Source: Stenotrophomonas geniculata ATCC 19374 = JCM 13324
Lineage (GTDB): Bacteria > Pseudomonadota > Gammaproteobacteria > Xanthomonadales > Xanthomonadaceae
Length of the DNA: 64,000 nucleotides
Assembly: GCF_001431625.1 (NCBI RefSeq)
Contig: NZ_LLXT01000086.1
Span: 62,001 to 126,000 of the forward strand
Reading direction: 5' to 3'
Shown here: positions 35,024 through 42,613 of the stretch, piece by piece
Layout of the letters: the number at the start of each line of letters is the position of its first letter
How positions within the stretch are numbered: the stretch's first letter is position 1
Notes under the pieces: model-generated
Told to the model about the DNA's origin: nothing
The model's database searches: none
The model's input: the letters and a program-made list of their open reading frames with translations, nothing else
Position numbers and translations under genes: made by a program

Positions 35024-35404
35024 TCACACGCGCTGGCGAGGCCTCGGCCCCTGTACTGGCAGGACTGACGTCACTGGATCGGCGTCAGGGCCAGCCATCG
35101 CCACCGCCGAACGCTGTTTGCGCTGGCTCACAACGTCCCGCAGATTGACGACAGTGGCAGGATGATGGCGAATGCCGGCGTCGCGATTGCGCACATTTCT
35201 GGAGCTTTCGATCGACGGTACCGAGCGTGCAGCCTCCATCATCCGGCGCCATTCCTGCGCTTGGCAGGCAGTGAGCGACAGCCAGGCGAGATCCTCGGGC
35301 AGCAACTCGCGGCCTTCGGGCGTAATCAGACGGTCGCCCAGGAAAGAAAAACCGGCCCAAGGGCCGGTCAAGTCAATACGGTGGTGCGGGTCGAACTCAA
35401 TCAT
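35024..35404 (-). CDS. DUF3653 phage regulatory protein
   Basis: The 126-residue protein (FDPHHRIDLTGPWAGFSFLG, LLPEDLAWLSLTACQAQEWR) resembles DUF3653, a helical phage family of Xanthomonadaceae linked to control of the lysogenic state. The ATG at 35404 overlaps a TGA (35401-35403) belonging to the frame that comes through the attachment site. In the circular phage this frame is the end of the DUF3693-type regulator. Confidence 0.7.
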   Translation of the reverse strand: MIEFDPHHRIDLTGPWAGFSFLGDRLITPEGRELLPEDLAWLSLTACQAQEWRRMMEAARSVPSIESSRNVRNRDAGIRHHPATVVNLRDVVSQRKQRSAVAMAGPDADPVTSVLPVQGPRPRQRV

Positions 35405-35513
35405 GCCGCGATCTCATCCTTGGCCGGGGTCCCAGGTCGCAGGCAAGAGCCGAGCCAGAGGCCCAGCCATTGCCAAGCGGAAGAGACGAAGGCTCGGATT
35501 CGGCCGATCCATG

Positions 35514-35541
35514 ATTTCGCATAATGTATATTATGTTCAAA
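35514..35541 (+). other. attR: intact dif-like XerCD site
   Basis: ATTTCGCATAA, TGTATA, TTATGTTCAAA matches the Xanthomonadaceae dif pattern (from memory, ending TTATGTTAAAT) with one or two changes. It supports placement near the replication terminus. Confidence 0.82.
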
Positions 35542-35642
35542 GCCTCTCCGAGGACGCTCGCGTACCGCTCGCCTCAATCACCGGCCTTGCTATGCCAAGC
35601 CAAGAAGCCGGCCTCCCCAGCGTGCCCCTCGCGGCCTGGCTG

Positions 35643-35840
35643 CTACGGCTTCCTCCATCGTCCGATCACAGTCTTGTGCATGACCCAGGCGATCCAGCCG
35701 CAGACCAAGCCACCCCCCGCGACAATGATCTCTTCCTCTTCAAAGGCGGGTCCATTCAGTCCTTGATAGGCAACGAAAGCCAACGCTCTCAATGACAGCA
35801 AGGCAAACAAAGCTGTAGGCGCCCAAAGCAGGACCTTCAT
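35643..35840 (-). CDS. Small two-span membrane protein
   Basis: The 65-residue protein has hydrophobic segments LLWAPTALFALLSLRALAFV and IVAGGGLVCGWIAWVMHK. GGAGG and GGGAG lie upstream of the ATG at 35840. It lies just outside attR and may be host or left from another phage. No family was recognised. Confidence 0.5.
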   Translation of the reverse strand: MKVLLWAPTALFALLSLRALAFVAYQGLNGPAFEEEEIIVAGGGLVCGWIAWVMHKTVIGRWRKP

Positions 35841-35905
35841 CGTTCTCCCGCCTCCAATTGCATCGGCCGGTCACGTGCCATGACAGGAACGTGATTTCCG
35901 TCCGG

Positions 35906-35919
35906 CGTGACGCGTCACG
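35906..35919. promoter_or_regulatory. Perfect 14-bp palindrome CGTGACGCGTCACG
   Basis: A perfect palindrome in the short gap between the small membrane protein gene and nudI. It could be an operator for the divergent 35840 gene; the binding protein is unknown. Confidence 0.4.
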
Positions 35920-35982
35920 TTAATGACCTATGGCAGTCCGCTGCCGCAGGCCCTCCATCTCAACCTGGCGCCCCTTTCTGCA

Positions 35983-36414
35983 CTAGCTCGAAAGCAGCCC
36001 CTTCGCCAGAAGCGTGATCCGGGTTGCCGCATTGAGGTCGTACGCACCCAGATCCTTCGGTTCCACCCAGGCATGGGCATCAAACTCTTCGTTGATCGTA
36101 ACGTCACGGTTCAGTGCTTCGCAGTCGAAGATCAGGTAGATCATGTGAATCTGCTCGCTGGAACCGTCCGGATAGAGCTTGGTGCGGATGTCGTCGCGGA
36201 AGGTCCATGGTTGAACGGCACCGATCTGCAGCGCGTGCCCCAGCTCTTCGCGGATCTCCCGGCGCAGGCCTTCCTCGATGCGTTCGTCGGGCTCCAGCCC
36301 ACCGCCGGACAGTGCCCATTGGCCCGGAAATGCACCACGATCCAACGGCATGCGGCACAACAGATAGGCGCCCTGGTTCTGGATCAGCGGGCATACGATG
36401 ACGCGTTGTCTCAC
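35983..36414 (-). CDS. nudI: Nudix nucleoside triphosphatase NudI
   Basis: The 143-residue Nudix hydrolase matches E. coli NudI end to end: [20 protein letters not shown], the Nudix box [20 protein letters not shown] with EELG, then [16 protein letters not shown] and [14 protein letters not shown]. NudI prefers pyrimidine deoxynucleoside triphosphates and cleans the nucleotide pool. It is monocistronic and divergent from the AsmA-like gene. Confidence 0.92.
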   Translation of the reverse strand: MRQRVIVCPLIQNQGAYLLCRMPLDRGAFPGQWALSGGGLEPDERIEEGLRREIREELGHALQIGAVQPWTFRDDIRTKLYPDGSSEQIHMIYLIFDCEALNRDVTINEEFDAHAWVEPKDLGAYDLNAATRITLLAKGLLSS

Positions 36415-36594
36415 AGGGTCTTCCTTGGATGTTGGGCAGATGCCGGAAGGATTGTATGAAACCCGGCGGCATCCCGATGGGTTGCAATTGATTTAGCGTG
36501 GCAGGCCACAACGAATCTGAGCGGCGCGCCGGCTTCACATGCTGCCGCCGGTCACTTCGCAATAGTGCGGGGGTCCTCGTTGTTCGAGTGGTTC

Positions 36595-38790
36595 ATGTCC
36601 CCTCCTCCTGCGCCCGTACATCACCTGCCCCGGCGACGGCGCATTGCCATCTACATCCTGCTGGGCTTGTATGTTGCCTACCTCCTGGCCGGCAACATCT
36701 TCCTCAACACGCCACTGTTCGACCAGGTCACCAACCGCAAGCCGCACAAGTTCGTGATGACCACGGGCCCGGCCATCACCCTGCTGCCCGGCCACGTGAT
36801 CGCCTGGAACGTGCACATGCGCGGCCACGTCAACCACACCGTCTACGTGCTGCATGCCGACCGGGCAAGCGCCAGGCTGGCAGTCCTGCCGCTGTTCCAG
36901 CGCGAAGTACGGGTTCCGCGCCTGCAGGCAACGGGCGTATCGGCCGAGATCAGCCGCGTTGACGAGGCCATTCCGCCGCCCCCGCGCAGCGACCAGGGCT
37001 GGACGCTGCGTTTCGATGCCATCCACAGCGACAGCATCCGCAGCGCCCGTTTCGGCAAGCTGCTGATCATCGGCAAGGGCCAGGGCACGGTCGGCTTCAT
37101 CAAGCAGCTGCGCGGTGGCCCCTCGGAACTGCTCGATTCAACCGTCACGTTCAAGGGTGCGGACACCAGTTTCGATGGCGTGCAGGTGCTGGATGACATG
37201 AACCTTGCCGCACGCTTCAGCTATCCGCGTCATTACCGGGACCAGGCGCCGGGGCTCGCCAAACTGAAGATCCTGCATGCCCAACTGGACGTTGATGCAC
37301 GCAGCCAGGGACTGCGCATGGATACGGATGTCACAAAGCCGAAGATCTCCAGCGCGCCCGTGCCCGGCCGCCTGCAGCTGGCGCTGCACCTGATCGACGG
37401 CCAACTGCAGCCCGGCGACCACGCGCTGTGGCAGGTGCCGCTCTATCTGGGTGACGGCGCCCCCGATCGCGGCGTGCTGGCCCTGCAGCTCAACGTGGCC
37501 AACGACCTGCGCCTGCAGGCCCGCCTGCCGCCAAAGCCCGGCTCAGGCAGCGAAGTGGACGCGGACCTGCACATCACAGGCCGTGATATCCCCTTCCAGG
37601 ACCTCGCTCAGTTGTTGGAGCGCAGTTCCGGCACGGTGCGCGGCGAATGGACGTTCACCTCACTCAACTGGATCCCTGCCCTGTTCGTCCGCAAGCCGTG
37701 GCTGCAACTGGACGGCGGCGGCACACTGAAGGCCGACCTGCGGCTGCGCAACGGCGAGCTGAGCGAAGGCAGCACGGTGGACATTCCCTCTGCCGAAGCA
37801 GTTGCCGAGGTTGCCGGCGTCCGGCTTGCCGGTGCCGCCAGCGCGCACGGGGAACTGAAGTCAGGCGCTCCAAATCTGGCCCTGCTTGCCGTCCGCCTGC
37901 CCCGCTTCACCGCGCGTGCCACCGATGCCAAGGACGTTCGGCTGTTCGATGGTCGTGATCTGGCGCTGGATCTGACCGGCGCCGGTCGCCTGCAGGAGCT
38001 GCGCAAGGGCGTGCGCGCGCACCTGAGCTTCAGCGAAGCCACCATTCCAGATCTGTCGGCCTACAACCGTTATCTCGGTTCAAAACAGGTGCGCCTGCTG
38101 CGCGGCACCGGCTCACTCAGCGGTGATGCCACCCTCGATACCGATGGCCGCGTTGGCCATGGCACGGCCCGCCTGCAGGGGCGCAACACCAGCGCCAAGG
38201 TCGCCGGCCTGGACATGGGCGGCGACGTCGACGTGAACGCAACCCTGCGCCGGGGCGACTTCAACCAGCGTCATTTCGACCTGTCCGGCACCACGGTCGA
38301 GCTACGCAACGTGCAGGTGGCGGGTACGGAGCGCGCAACCGCCTGGAAAGGCCGCGCGGCCTTCAAACGTGGCCGTATCGATGCGCAGTCGCCATTCCAA
38401 GTGGATGCCACCACGGATCTGGATCTCAGCGATGCCCGTCCGTTGCTCGCGCTGTTCGCAGAGCGCACCGACTACCCACGCTGGACGCTGTCCCTCCTCG
38501 ATTCCGGCCAGGTGCAGGCACAGGCGACGCTGCGCTGGCGCCCTGGCCATCTGGTCATCGATGGACTGCAGGCCGAGAATGATCGCCTGTCGGTACGCGC
38601 GCGGCTGGATCTTCTGGAACAGCGCAAACGCGGCGATCTCTACCTGCGCTGGGGACTGCTGGGTGCGGGCATCGAGCTGGACGGTGACCGGCGCCAATGG
38701 CATCTGTCCAAGGCACGTGAGTGGTTTGATCAACAGCCTTCCCTGCTGCCGGCAAGCCAGGGCACGAGCGCCGCCGGCTCTTCAGACTGA
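36595..38790 (+). CDS. AsmA-superfamily inner-membrane-anchored protein
   Basis: The 731-residue protein has one N-terminal span (IAIYILLGLYVAYLLAGNIF) and a large periplasmic region of repeated beta-rich segments (DADLHITGRDIPFQDLAQLL, GGGTLKADLRLRNGELSEGS, GTGSLSGDATLDTDGRVGHG), the style of AsmA/YhdP/TamB-type bridge proteins that carry or organise lipids between membranes. I use ATG 36595 (MSPPPAPVHH) since it is close to the membrane segment; 36565 would add ten residues. A C-terminal domain DUF is not named. The gene ends just before tspO. Confidence 0.75.
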   Translation: MSPPPAPVHHLPRRRRIAIYILLGLYVAYLLAGNIFLNTPLFDQVTNRKPHKFVMTTGPAITLLPGHVIAWNVHMRGHVNHTVYVLHADRASARLAVLPLFQREVRVPRLQATGVSAEISRVDEAIPPPPRSDQGWTLRFDAIHSDSIRSARFGKLLIIGKGQGTVGFIKQLRGGPSELLDSTVTFKGADTSFDGVQVLDDMNLAARFSYPRHYRDQAPGLAKLKILHAQLDVDARSQGLRMDTDVTKPKISSAPVPGRLQLALHLIDGQLQPGDHALWQVPLYLGDGAPDRGVLALQLNVANDLRLQARLPPKPGSGSEVDADLHITGRDIPFQDLAQLLERSSGTVRGEWTFTSLNWIPALFVRKPWLQLDGGGTLKADLRLRNGELSEGSTVDIPSAEAVAEVAGVRLAGAASAHGELKSGAPNLALLAVRLPRFTARATDAKDVRLFDGRDLALDLTGAGRLQELRKGVRAHLSFSEATIPDLSAYNRYLGSKQVRLLRGTGSLSGDATLDTDGRVGHGTARLQGRNTSAKVAGLDMGGDVDVNATLRRGDFNQRHFDLSGTTVELRNVQVAGTERATAWKGRAAFKRGRIDAQSPFQVDATTDLDLSDARPLLALFAERTDYPRWTLSLLDSGQVQAQATLRWRPGHLVIDGLQAENDRLSVRARLDLLEQRKRGDLYLRWGLLGAGIELDGDRRQWHLSKAREWFDQQPSLLPASQGTSAAGSSD

Positions 38791-38805
38791 GAAGGCCCGC
38801 AGCCT

Positions 38806-38835
38806 GCATCCATTCGCGGCCTCTGTGCGTATACG
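38806..38835 (+). promoter_or_regulatory. GCATCC-N18-TA element before tspO
   Basis: GCATCC (38806-38811), an exact 18-base spacer and TATACG (38830-38835) lie 30 bases before the tspO start. The same spacing is found at three other sites around the ECF sigma gene. Confidence 0.55.
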
Positions 38836-38864
38836 GGAGCATGCGCATCAGGGAGCTGTACGGT

Positions 38865-39350
38865 ATGAAGCGGAGTTCACAGATTTCCGGTCTTCTGGGA
38901 TGGGTGACGATCACCTTCGCGGCGGCCGCCCTGGGTGCGTGGGCATCCACATCGGCGGCCACCTTCTACGCCACCCTTGCCCTCCCCGGGTGGGCACCAC
39001 CGGCCAGCGTCTTTGGCCCGGTGTGGACGCTGCTTTACGCCATGATGGCGATTGCCGCGTGGCTGGCCTGGCGCGAACGTGGCTGGCGTGGGGCACGACC
39101 CGCGCTGGTGCTCTATCTGGTGCAGCTGGCCGTCAACGCACTGTGGAGCTGGCTCTTCTTCGGCTGGAGGCTGGGCGCGCTTGCCTTCGCCGACATTCTT
39201 CTATTGATTGTGCTGGTGTGCGCGACGATCGTCACGTTCGCGCGCACCCGCCCGATTGCGGGGGTGCTGCTGCTTCCTTACCTGGCCTGGATTTCGTTCG
39301 CCTCGGCGCTCAACTTTGCGGTATGGCGAGCCAATCCCGGACTGCTGTGA
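38865..39350 (+). CDS. tspO: TspO/MBR tryptophan-rich sensory protein
   Basis: The 161-residue protein has five membrane helices with the TspO pattern: YATLALPGWAPPASVFGPVW (the PxW and P..WxxLY segments), then VQLAVNALWSWLFFGWRLGA and LPYLAWISFASALNFAVWRA. TspO binds porphyrins and takes part in light or oxygen responses in proteobacteria. ATG 38865 gives the usual length; an ATG at 38841 would add eight residues. It lies just downstream of an ECF-type promoter candidate. Confidence 0.9.
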   Translation: MKRSSQISGLLGWVTITFAAAALGAWASTSAATFYATLALPGWAPPASVFGPVWTLLYAMMAIAAWLAWRERGWRGARPALVLYLVQLAVNALWSWLFFGWRLGALAFADILLLIVLVCATIVTFARTRPIAGVLLLPYLAWISFASALNFAVWRANPGLL

Positions 39351-39366
39351 CAAGGTCGCCTGCCGC

Positions 39367-39660
39367 TCACGCCTGGGCAATGGCCTGCGGGCGCCAGGTC
39401 CGCAGCAGGGCCGGCTTGAATGCCTGCTGGCCGCAGCCGGTGGGGCACCGCACCACCCGTGCCGCAGTATGGCTGACCAGGCCCCGCCCTTCTTCCGCCT
39501 TGAAGATCGTCTCGCAGGACAGGCAACGGGCAACCAGCGAATACAGGTGCAGCAGCCGGCCACTGGCCGGGTCCTGCAGCGCATCCACATCCAGCAGTTC
39601 AAACTGGCAGCTGTCAGCCAGCATGCGGTACGGGGACAGGGGCGCGGGCTGCAGGTTCAC
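39367..39660 (-). CDS. Conserved small protein with CxxC pairs
   Basis: The up to 97-residue protein has two cysteine pairs: RCLSCETIF and RCPTGCGQQAF, which could bind zinc. The annotated start is a GTG at 39660; an ATG at 39624 (MLADSCQFELL) is an alternative. The function is unknown. It is convergent with tspO, with 16 bases between stops. Confidence 0.6.
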   Translation of the reverse strand: MNLQPAPLSPYRMLADSCQFELLDVDALQDPASGRLLHLYSLVARCLSCETIFKAEEGRGLVSHTAARVVRCPTGCGQQAFKPALLRTWRPQAIAQA

Positions 39661-39908
39661 GGGGCGGTCGCTCAGGGAAGTGGATCCACTCTAGGCAATG
39701 ACCTGTCGAGCTGATGTGCAGCGGAGATGTATTCTTCGCGAAAACTGCAAGTGCTCGACCTCGTCCCCACATGAAGAATTCAGCTTGGACAGAAGCACGC
39801 TTCACACGCATACACTGGTAGGCGAATGCATGATTTTGCTTCACCATTGAGGGGTACCGGATGTACCACTGGGCCTTTCCAGCCATCCACGAATGATGAG
39901 TCCCGCCC

Positions 39909-42149
39909 TTGATGCCTTCTGCTGAGTCCGCGCACGACACTGCCTTGTCCAGTTGCGCGCGCGAACCGATCCACACCCCCGGCGCGATCCAGCCCTATGG
40001 TGTGCTCCTGGTCGTTGAACCGCAGTCCCTGCAGGTGCGCGAGCGCGCCATCAGCCATCCCGGCCTGCTGCAGCAGTTCGGCGAACCGTTGACGCAGCAT
40101 GTCAGCGAGGTGTTTGGCGGCGTGCTGGCGCCGTTCCAGGGCCTGTTCCAGCAGGCCGTGATCGGCAGCAGTGCCCATGTCGGCGCCGTGCATCTGGATG
40201 GCCACGGCCGGCATCAGTTGCTGGTGCACCGTTCCGCCAACGATCTGCTGGTCGAACTGGAAGCACCGGTTCCCGGCCAACCGGGCTCGCTGGAAGAACT
40301 GTATCCGGCCATCCGCGAGCTGATGACCGGCATTGAATCGGCGGCGACCGTGGAAGACCTGTGCAGGCTTGCGGCCGCGCACATGCGGCGGCTCACCGGC
40401 TTTGACCGCACCCTGGTCTATCAGTTCGACGCCGGCTGGAACGGCATCGTGGTGGCTGAGGATGGCAACGGCCTGTTGCCGTCCTACCTGGACCTGCGCT
40501 TCCCTGAGTCGGACATTCCCGCGCAGGCCCGCGAACTGTATCGGCGCAACCGGGTCCGCCTGATTGCGGACAACAACTACACCCCTGCCCCGCTGATGCG
40601 GGCCGAGGACCATCGCGACGCGCCGCCCACCGACCTGAGCCTGGCCGTGCTGCGCAGCGTCTCGCCGGTACACCTGCACTACATGCGCAACATGGGAACC
40701 GGTGCGTCGATGTCGGTATCGTTGGTGCATGAAGGCCGGCTGTGGGGCCTGGTGTCCTGTCACACCGTGCAGCCACGCCGCCTGCCGTACCACGTGCGTA
40801 CTGCCTGCGAGTTCATGGGCCAGATCCTGTCGCTGCAGATTGCGTTGAAGGAGCGTGCGCGTGCGATCGAAGAGCGCGTGGCCCGTCGTTCTGTGCTGGT
40901 CAAGCTGCTGGCACGCATGGCCGGTGATGAGGACTTCATGGCCGCACTGCGCGACGACGAGGCCAGCCTGCTGTCGCTGACTGGCGCGGCCGGCGCGGTG
41001 ATCGTGCACAAGGGCGATTGCCTGCGTGTCGGCCAGTGCCCTTCTGCCAGCGACGTGCTGGCCCTGGCGAATTGGCTGGCCACGCAGCAGGCCGGCCAGG
41101 AAACCTACTGCACCGATCACCTGGCAGCCGACTGGTCACCTGCCGCGCACCTGGCCGACGTAGCCAGCGGCGTGCTGGCGGTGTCCATTTCGCAGTTGCA
41201 TGACAGTTACCTGATGTGGTTCCGGCCGGAAGTGGTGCGCACCGTGCGCTGGGGTGGCGATCCCCGCAAGGAAGCAGCACCGGGCGTGGCGCTGTCTCCG
41301 CGCAACTCGTTCGAGGCCTGGAAGGAGACCGTGCAGCAGCGCAGCCTGCCGTGGAGCGATGCTGACTGCGACGCGGCACACGAGATGCGCACGGCCATCG
41401 TCGATATCGTGTTGCGCAAGGCCGAGGAAATGGCCGAACTGAACGAGCAGCTGCTCCGCAGCAACAAGGAACTGGAAGCCTTCTCCTACTCGGTCAGCCA
41501 CGACCTGCGCGCTCCGTTCCGTCACATTGTCGGCTATTCCGAACTGCTGGGCAGCTCGGCGGGCGAGCGCCTGAACGATACCGAGCGCCGCTTCCTGGAC
41601 ACGATCGTGGAATCGGCCAAGTCCGCCGGAACACTGGTGGATGACCTGCTCAGCTTCTCGCAGATGGGGCGCTCCACCCTGGGGCGTGTGCGGATGGACA
41701 TGACCGCGCTGGCGGAGGATGTGCGCCGGAGCCTGGCCCTGGACTACGCCGGCCGCGACGTACAGTGGACGCTCGCACCGCTGCCGGAGGTCGAAGCCGA
41801 TCCGACGATGCTGCGCCTGGTCTGGCAGAACCTGCTGGCCAACGCGATCAAGTTCACCCGCGAGCGCGACCAGGCTGTTATCGAGGTCGGTCACGAACGC
41901 AGCGACGACGAAGACCACTTCTTCGTGCGCGACAACGGCTGCGGCTTCGACATGCGCTACGTGGACAAGCTGTTCGGCGTGTTCCAACGCCTGCATCACG
42001 TCGAAGAGTTCGAAGGCACGGGCATCGGCCTGGCCAATGTACGCCGCATCATCAGCCGCCATGGCGGCCGTACCTGGGCCGAGGGCGAGCCCGGCAAGGG
42101 CGCCACCATTCACTTCACCCTACCCCGTTCCACAGGAGATCACCCATGA
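39909..42149 (+). CDS. bphP: Bacteriophytochrome histidine kinase
   Basis: The 746-residue red/far-red photoreceptor has PAS, GAF and PHY domains, HisKA and HATPase. A biliverdin-linking cysteine lies near the start (SSCAREPIHTPGAIQPYG, C16). GAF has FPESDIPAQARELY and the SPVHLHYMRNMGTGASM chromophore helix. The PHY tongue has PRNSFEAWKETV. The kinase H-box is SYSVSHDLRAPF near 530, and the ATP-binding end has GTGIGLANVRRI. Its stop overlaps the response regulator gene. No heme oxygenase gene, the source of biliverdin, is in the window. Confidence 0.95.
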   Translation: MMPSAESAHDTALSSCAREPIHTPGAIQPYGVLLVVEPQSLQVRERAISHPGLLQQFGEPLTQHVSEVFGGVLAPFQGLFQQAVIGSSAHVGAVHLDGHGRHQLLVHRSANDLLVELEAPVPGQPGSLEELYPAIRELMTGIESAATVEDLCRLAAAHMRRLTGFDRTLVYQFDAGWNGIVVAEDGNGLLPSYLDLRFPESDIPAQARELYRRNRVRLIADNNYTPAPLMRAEDHRDAPPTDLSLAVLRSVSPVHLHYMRNMGTGASMSVSLVHEGRLWGLVSCHTVQPRRLPYHVRTACEFMGQILSLQIALKERARAIEERVARRSVLVKLLARMAGDEDFMAALRDDEASLLSLTGAAGAVIVHKGDCLRVGQCPSASDVLALANWLATQQAGQETYCTDHLAADWSPAAHLADVASGVLAVSISQLHDSYLMWFRPEVVRTVRWGGDPRKEAAPGVALSPRNSFEAWKETVQQRSLPWSDADCDAAHEMRTAIVDIVLRKAEEMAELNEQLLRSNKELEAFSYSVSHDLRAPFRHIVGYSELLGSSAGERLNDTERRFLDTIVESAKSAGTLVDDLLSFSQMGRSTLGRVRMDMTALAEDVRRSLALDYAGRDVQWTLAPLPEVEADPTMLRLVWQNLLANAIKFTRERDQAVIEVGHERSDDEDHFFVRDNGCGFDMRYVDKLFGVFQRLHHVEEFEGTGIGLANVRRIISRHGGRTWAEGEPGKGATIHFTLPRSTGDHP

Positions 42150-42613
42150 GGGACCTGCGGCCGATCCTCCTGGTTGAGGACAGCCCCAAGGATGCAGAGC
42201 TGACTCTGGCCGCATTGTCGCGCTGCCAGTTGCTGAACGATGTCATCCATGTACGCGACGGCGCCGAAGCGCTGGACTACCTGCGCTGCGAAGGCAAGTT
42301 TGCCGGTGCCATGCACGGCGGCCCGGTGGTGGTGCTGCTGGACCTGAAGCTGCCCAAGGTCAATGGCTTGGAGGTACTGGAGCAGGTCCGTGGCGACCCG
42401 TACCTGAGCAGCACCCCGGTGGTGATGCTGACCTCTTCGCGCGAGGAGCAGGATCTGGTGCGCAGTTACGAACTGGGCGTCAACGCATTCGTGGTCAAGC
42501 CGGTCGACTTCAAGGAGTTCTTCGACGCCATCCAGGGGCTGGGCATGTTCTGGGGCATCACCAACCAGCCGCCGCCGCATCGGCCCAACGGCTCGGGGCA
42601 GCACAATGCGTGA
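42146..42613 (+). CDS. Phytochrome-associated response regulator (Rcp1-like)
   Basis: The 155-residue single REC domain has the acidic pair VEDSPKDAEL, phospho-acceptor VVLLDLKLPKVNG and VKPVDFKEFF. This form (no output domain) is usual as a partner of phytochromes. The ATG overlaps the bphP stop, so both are translated together; the 3' end overlaps the hybrid kinase gene by eight bases. Confidence 0.92.
   Translation: MRDLRPILLVEDSPKDAELTLAALSRCQLLNDVIHVRDGAEALDYLRCEGKFAGAMHGGPVVVLLDLKLPKVNGLEVLEQVRGDPYLSSTPVVMLTSSREEQDLVRSYELGVNAFVVKPVDFKEFFDAIQGLGMFWGITNQPPPHRPNGSGQHNA

Larger units (their letters stand above)
28327..35541. mobile_element. Filamentous phage (inovirus) prophage integrated at dif
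   Basis: About 7.2 kb lies between two dif-like sites. Gene order is regulator (minus), small proteins, HUH replication protein, ssDNA-binding protein, small coat protein, major coat protein, adhesin, DUF2523, Zot, TraX-like protein, small secreted protein and DUF3653 (minus). This is the order of Xanthomonadaceae filamentous phages. There is no integrase, so host XerCD must integrate it. Confidence 0.92.

Noticed and set aside
36467..36497. GCATCC followed by TAGCGT before the AsmA-like gene
   Set aside because: The spacer is 19 and the start codon is about 100 bases away, unlike the four supported sites.
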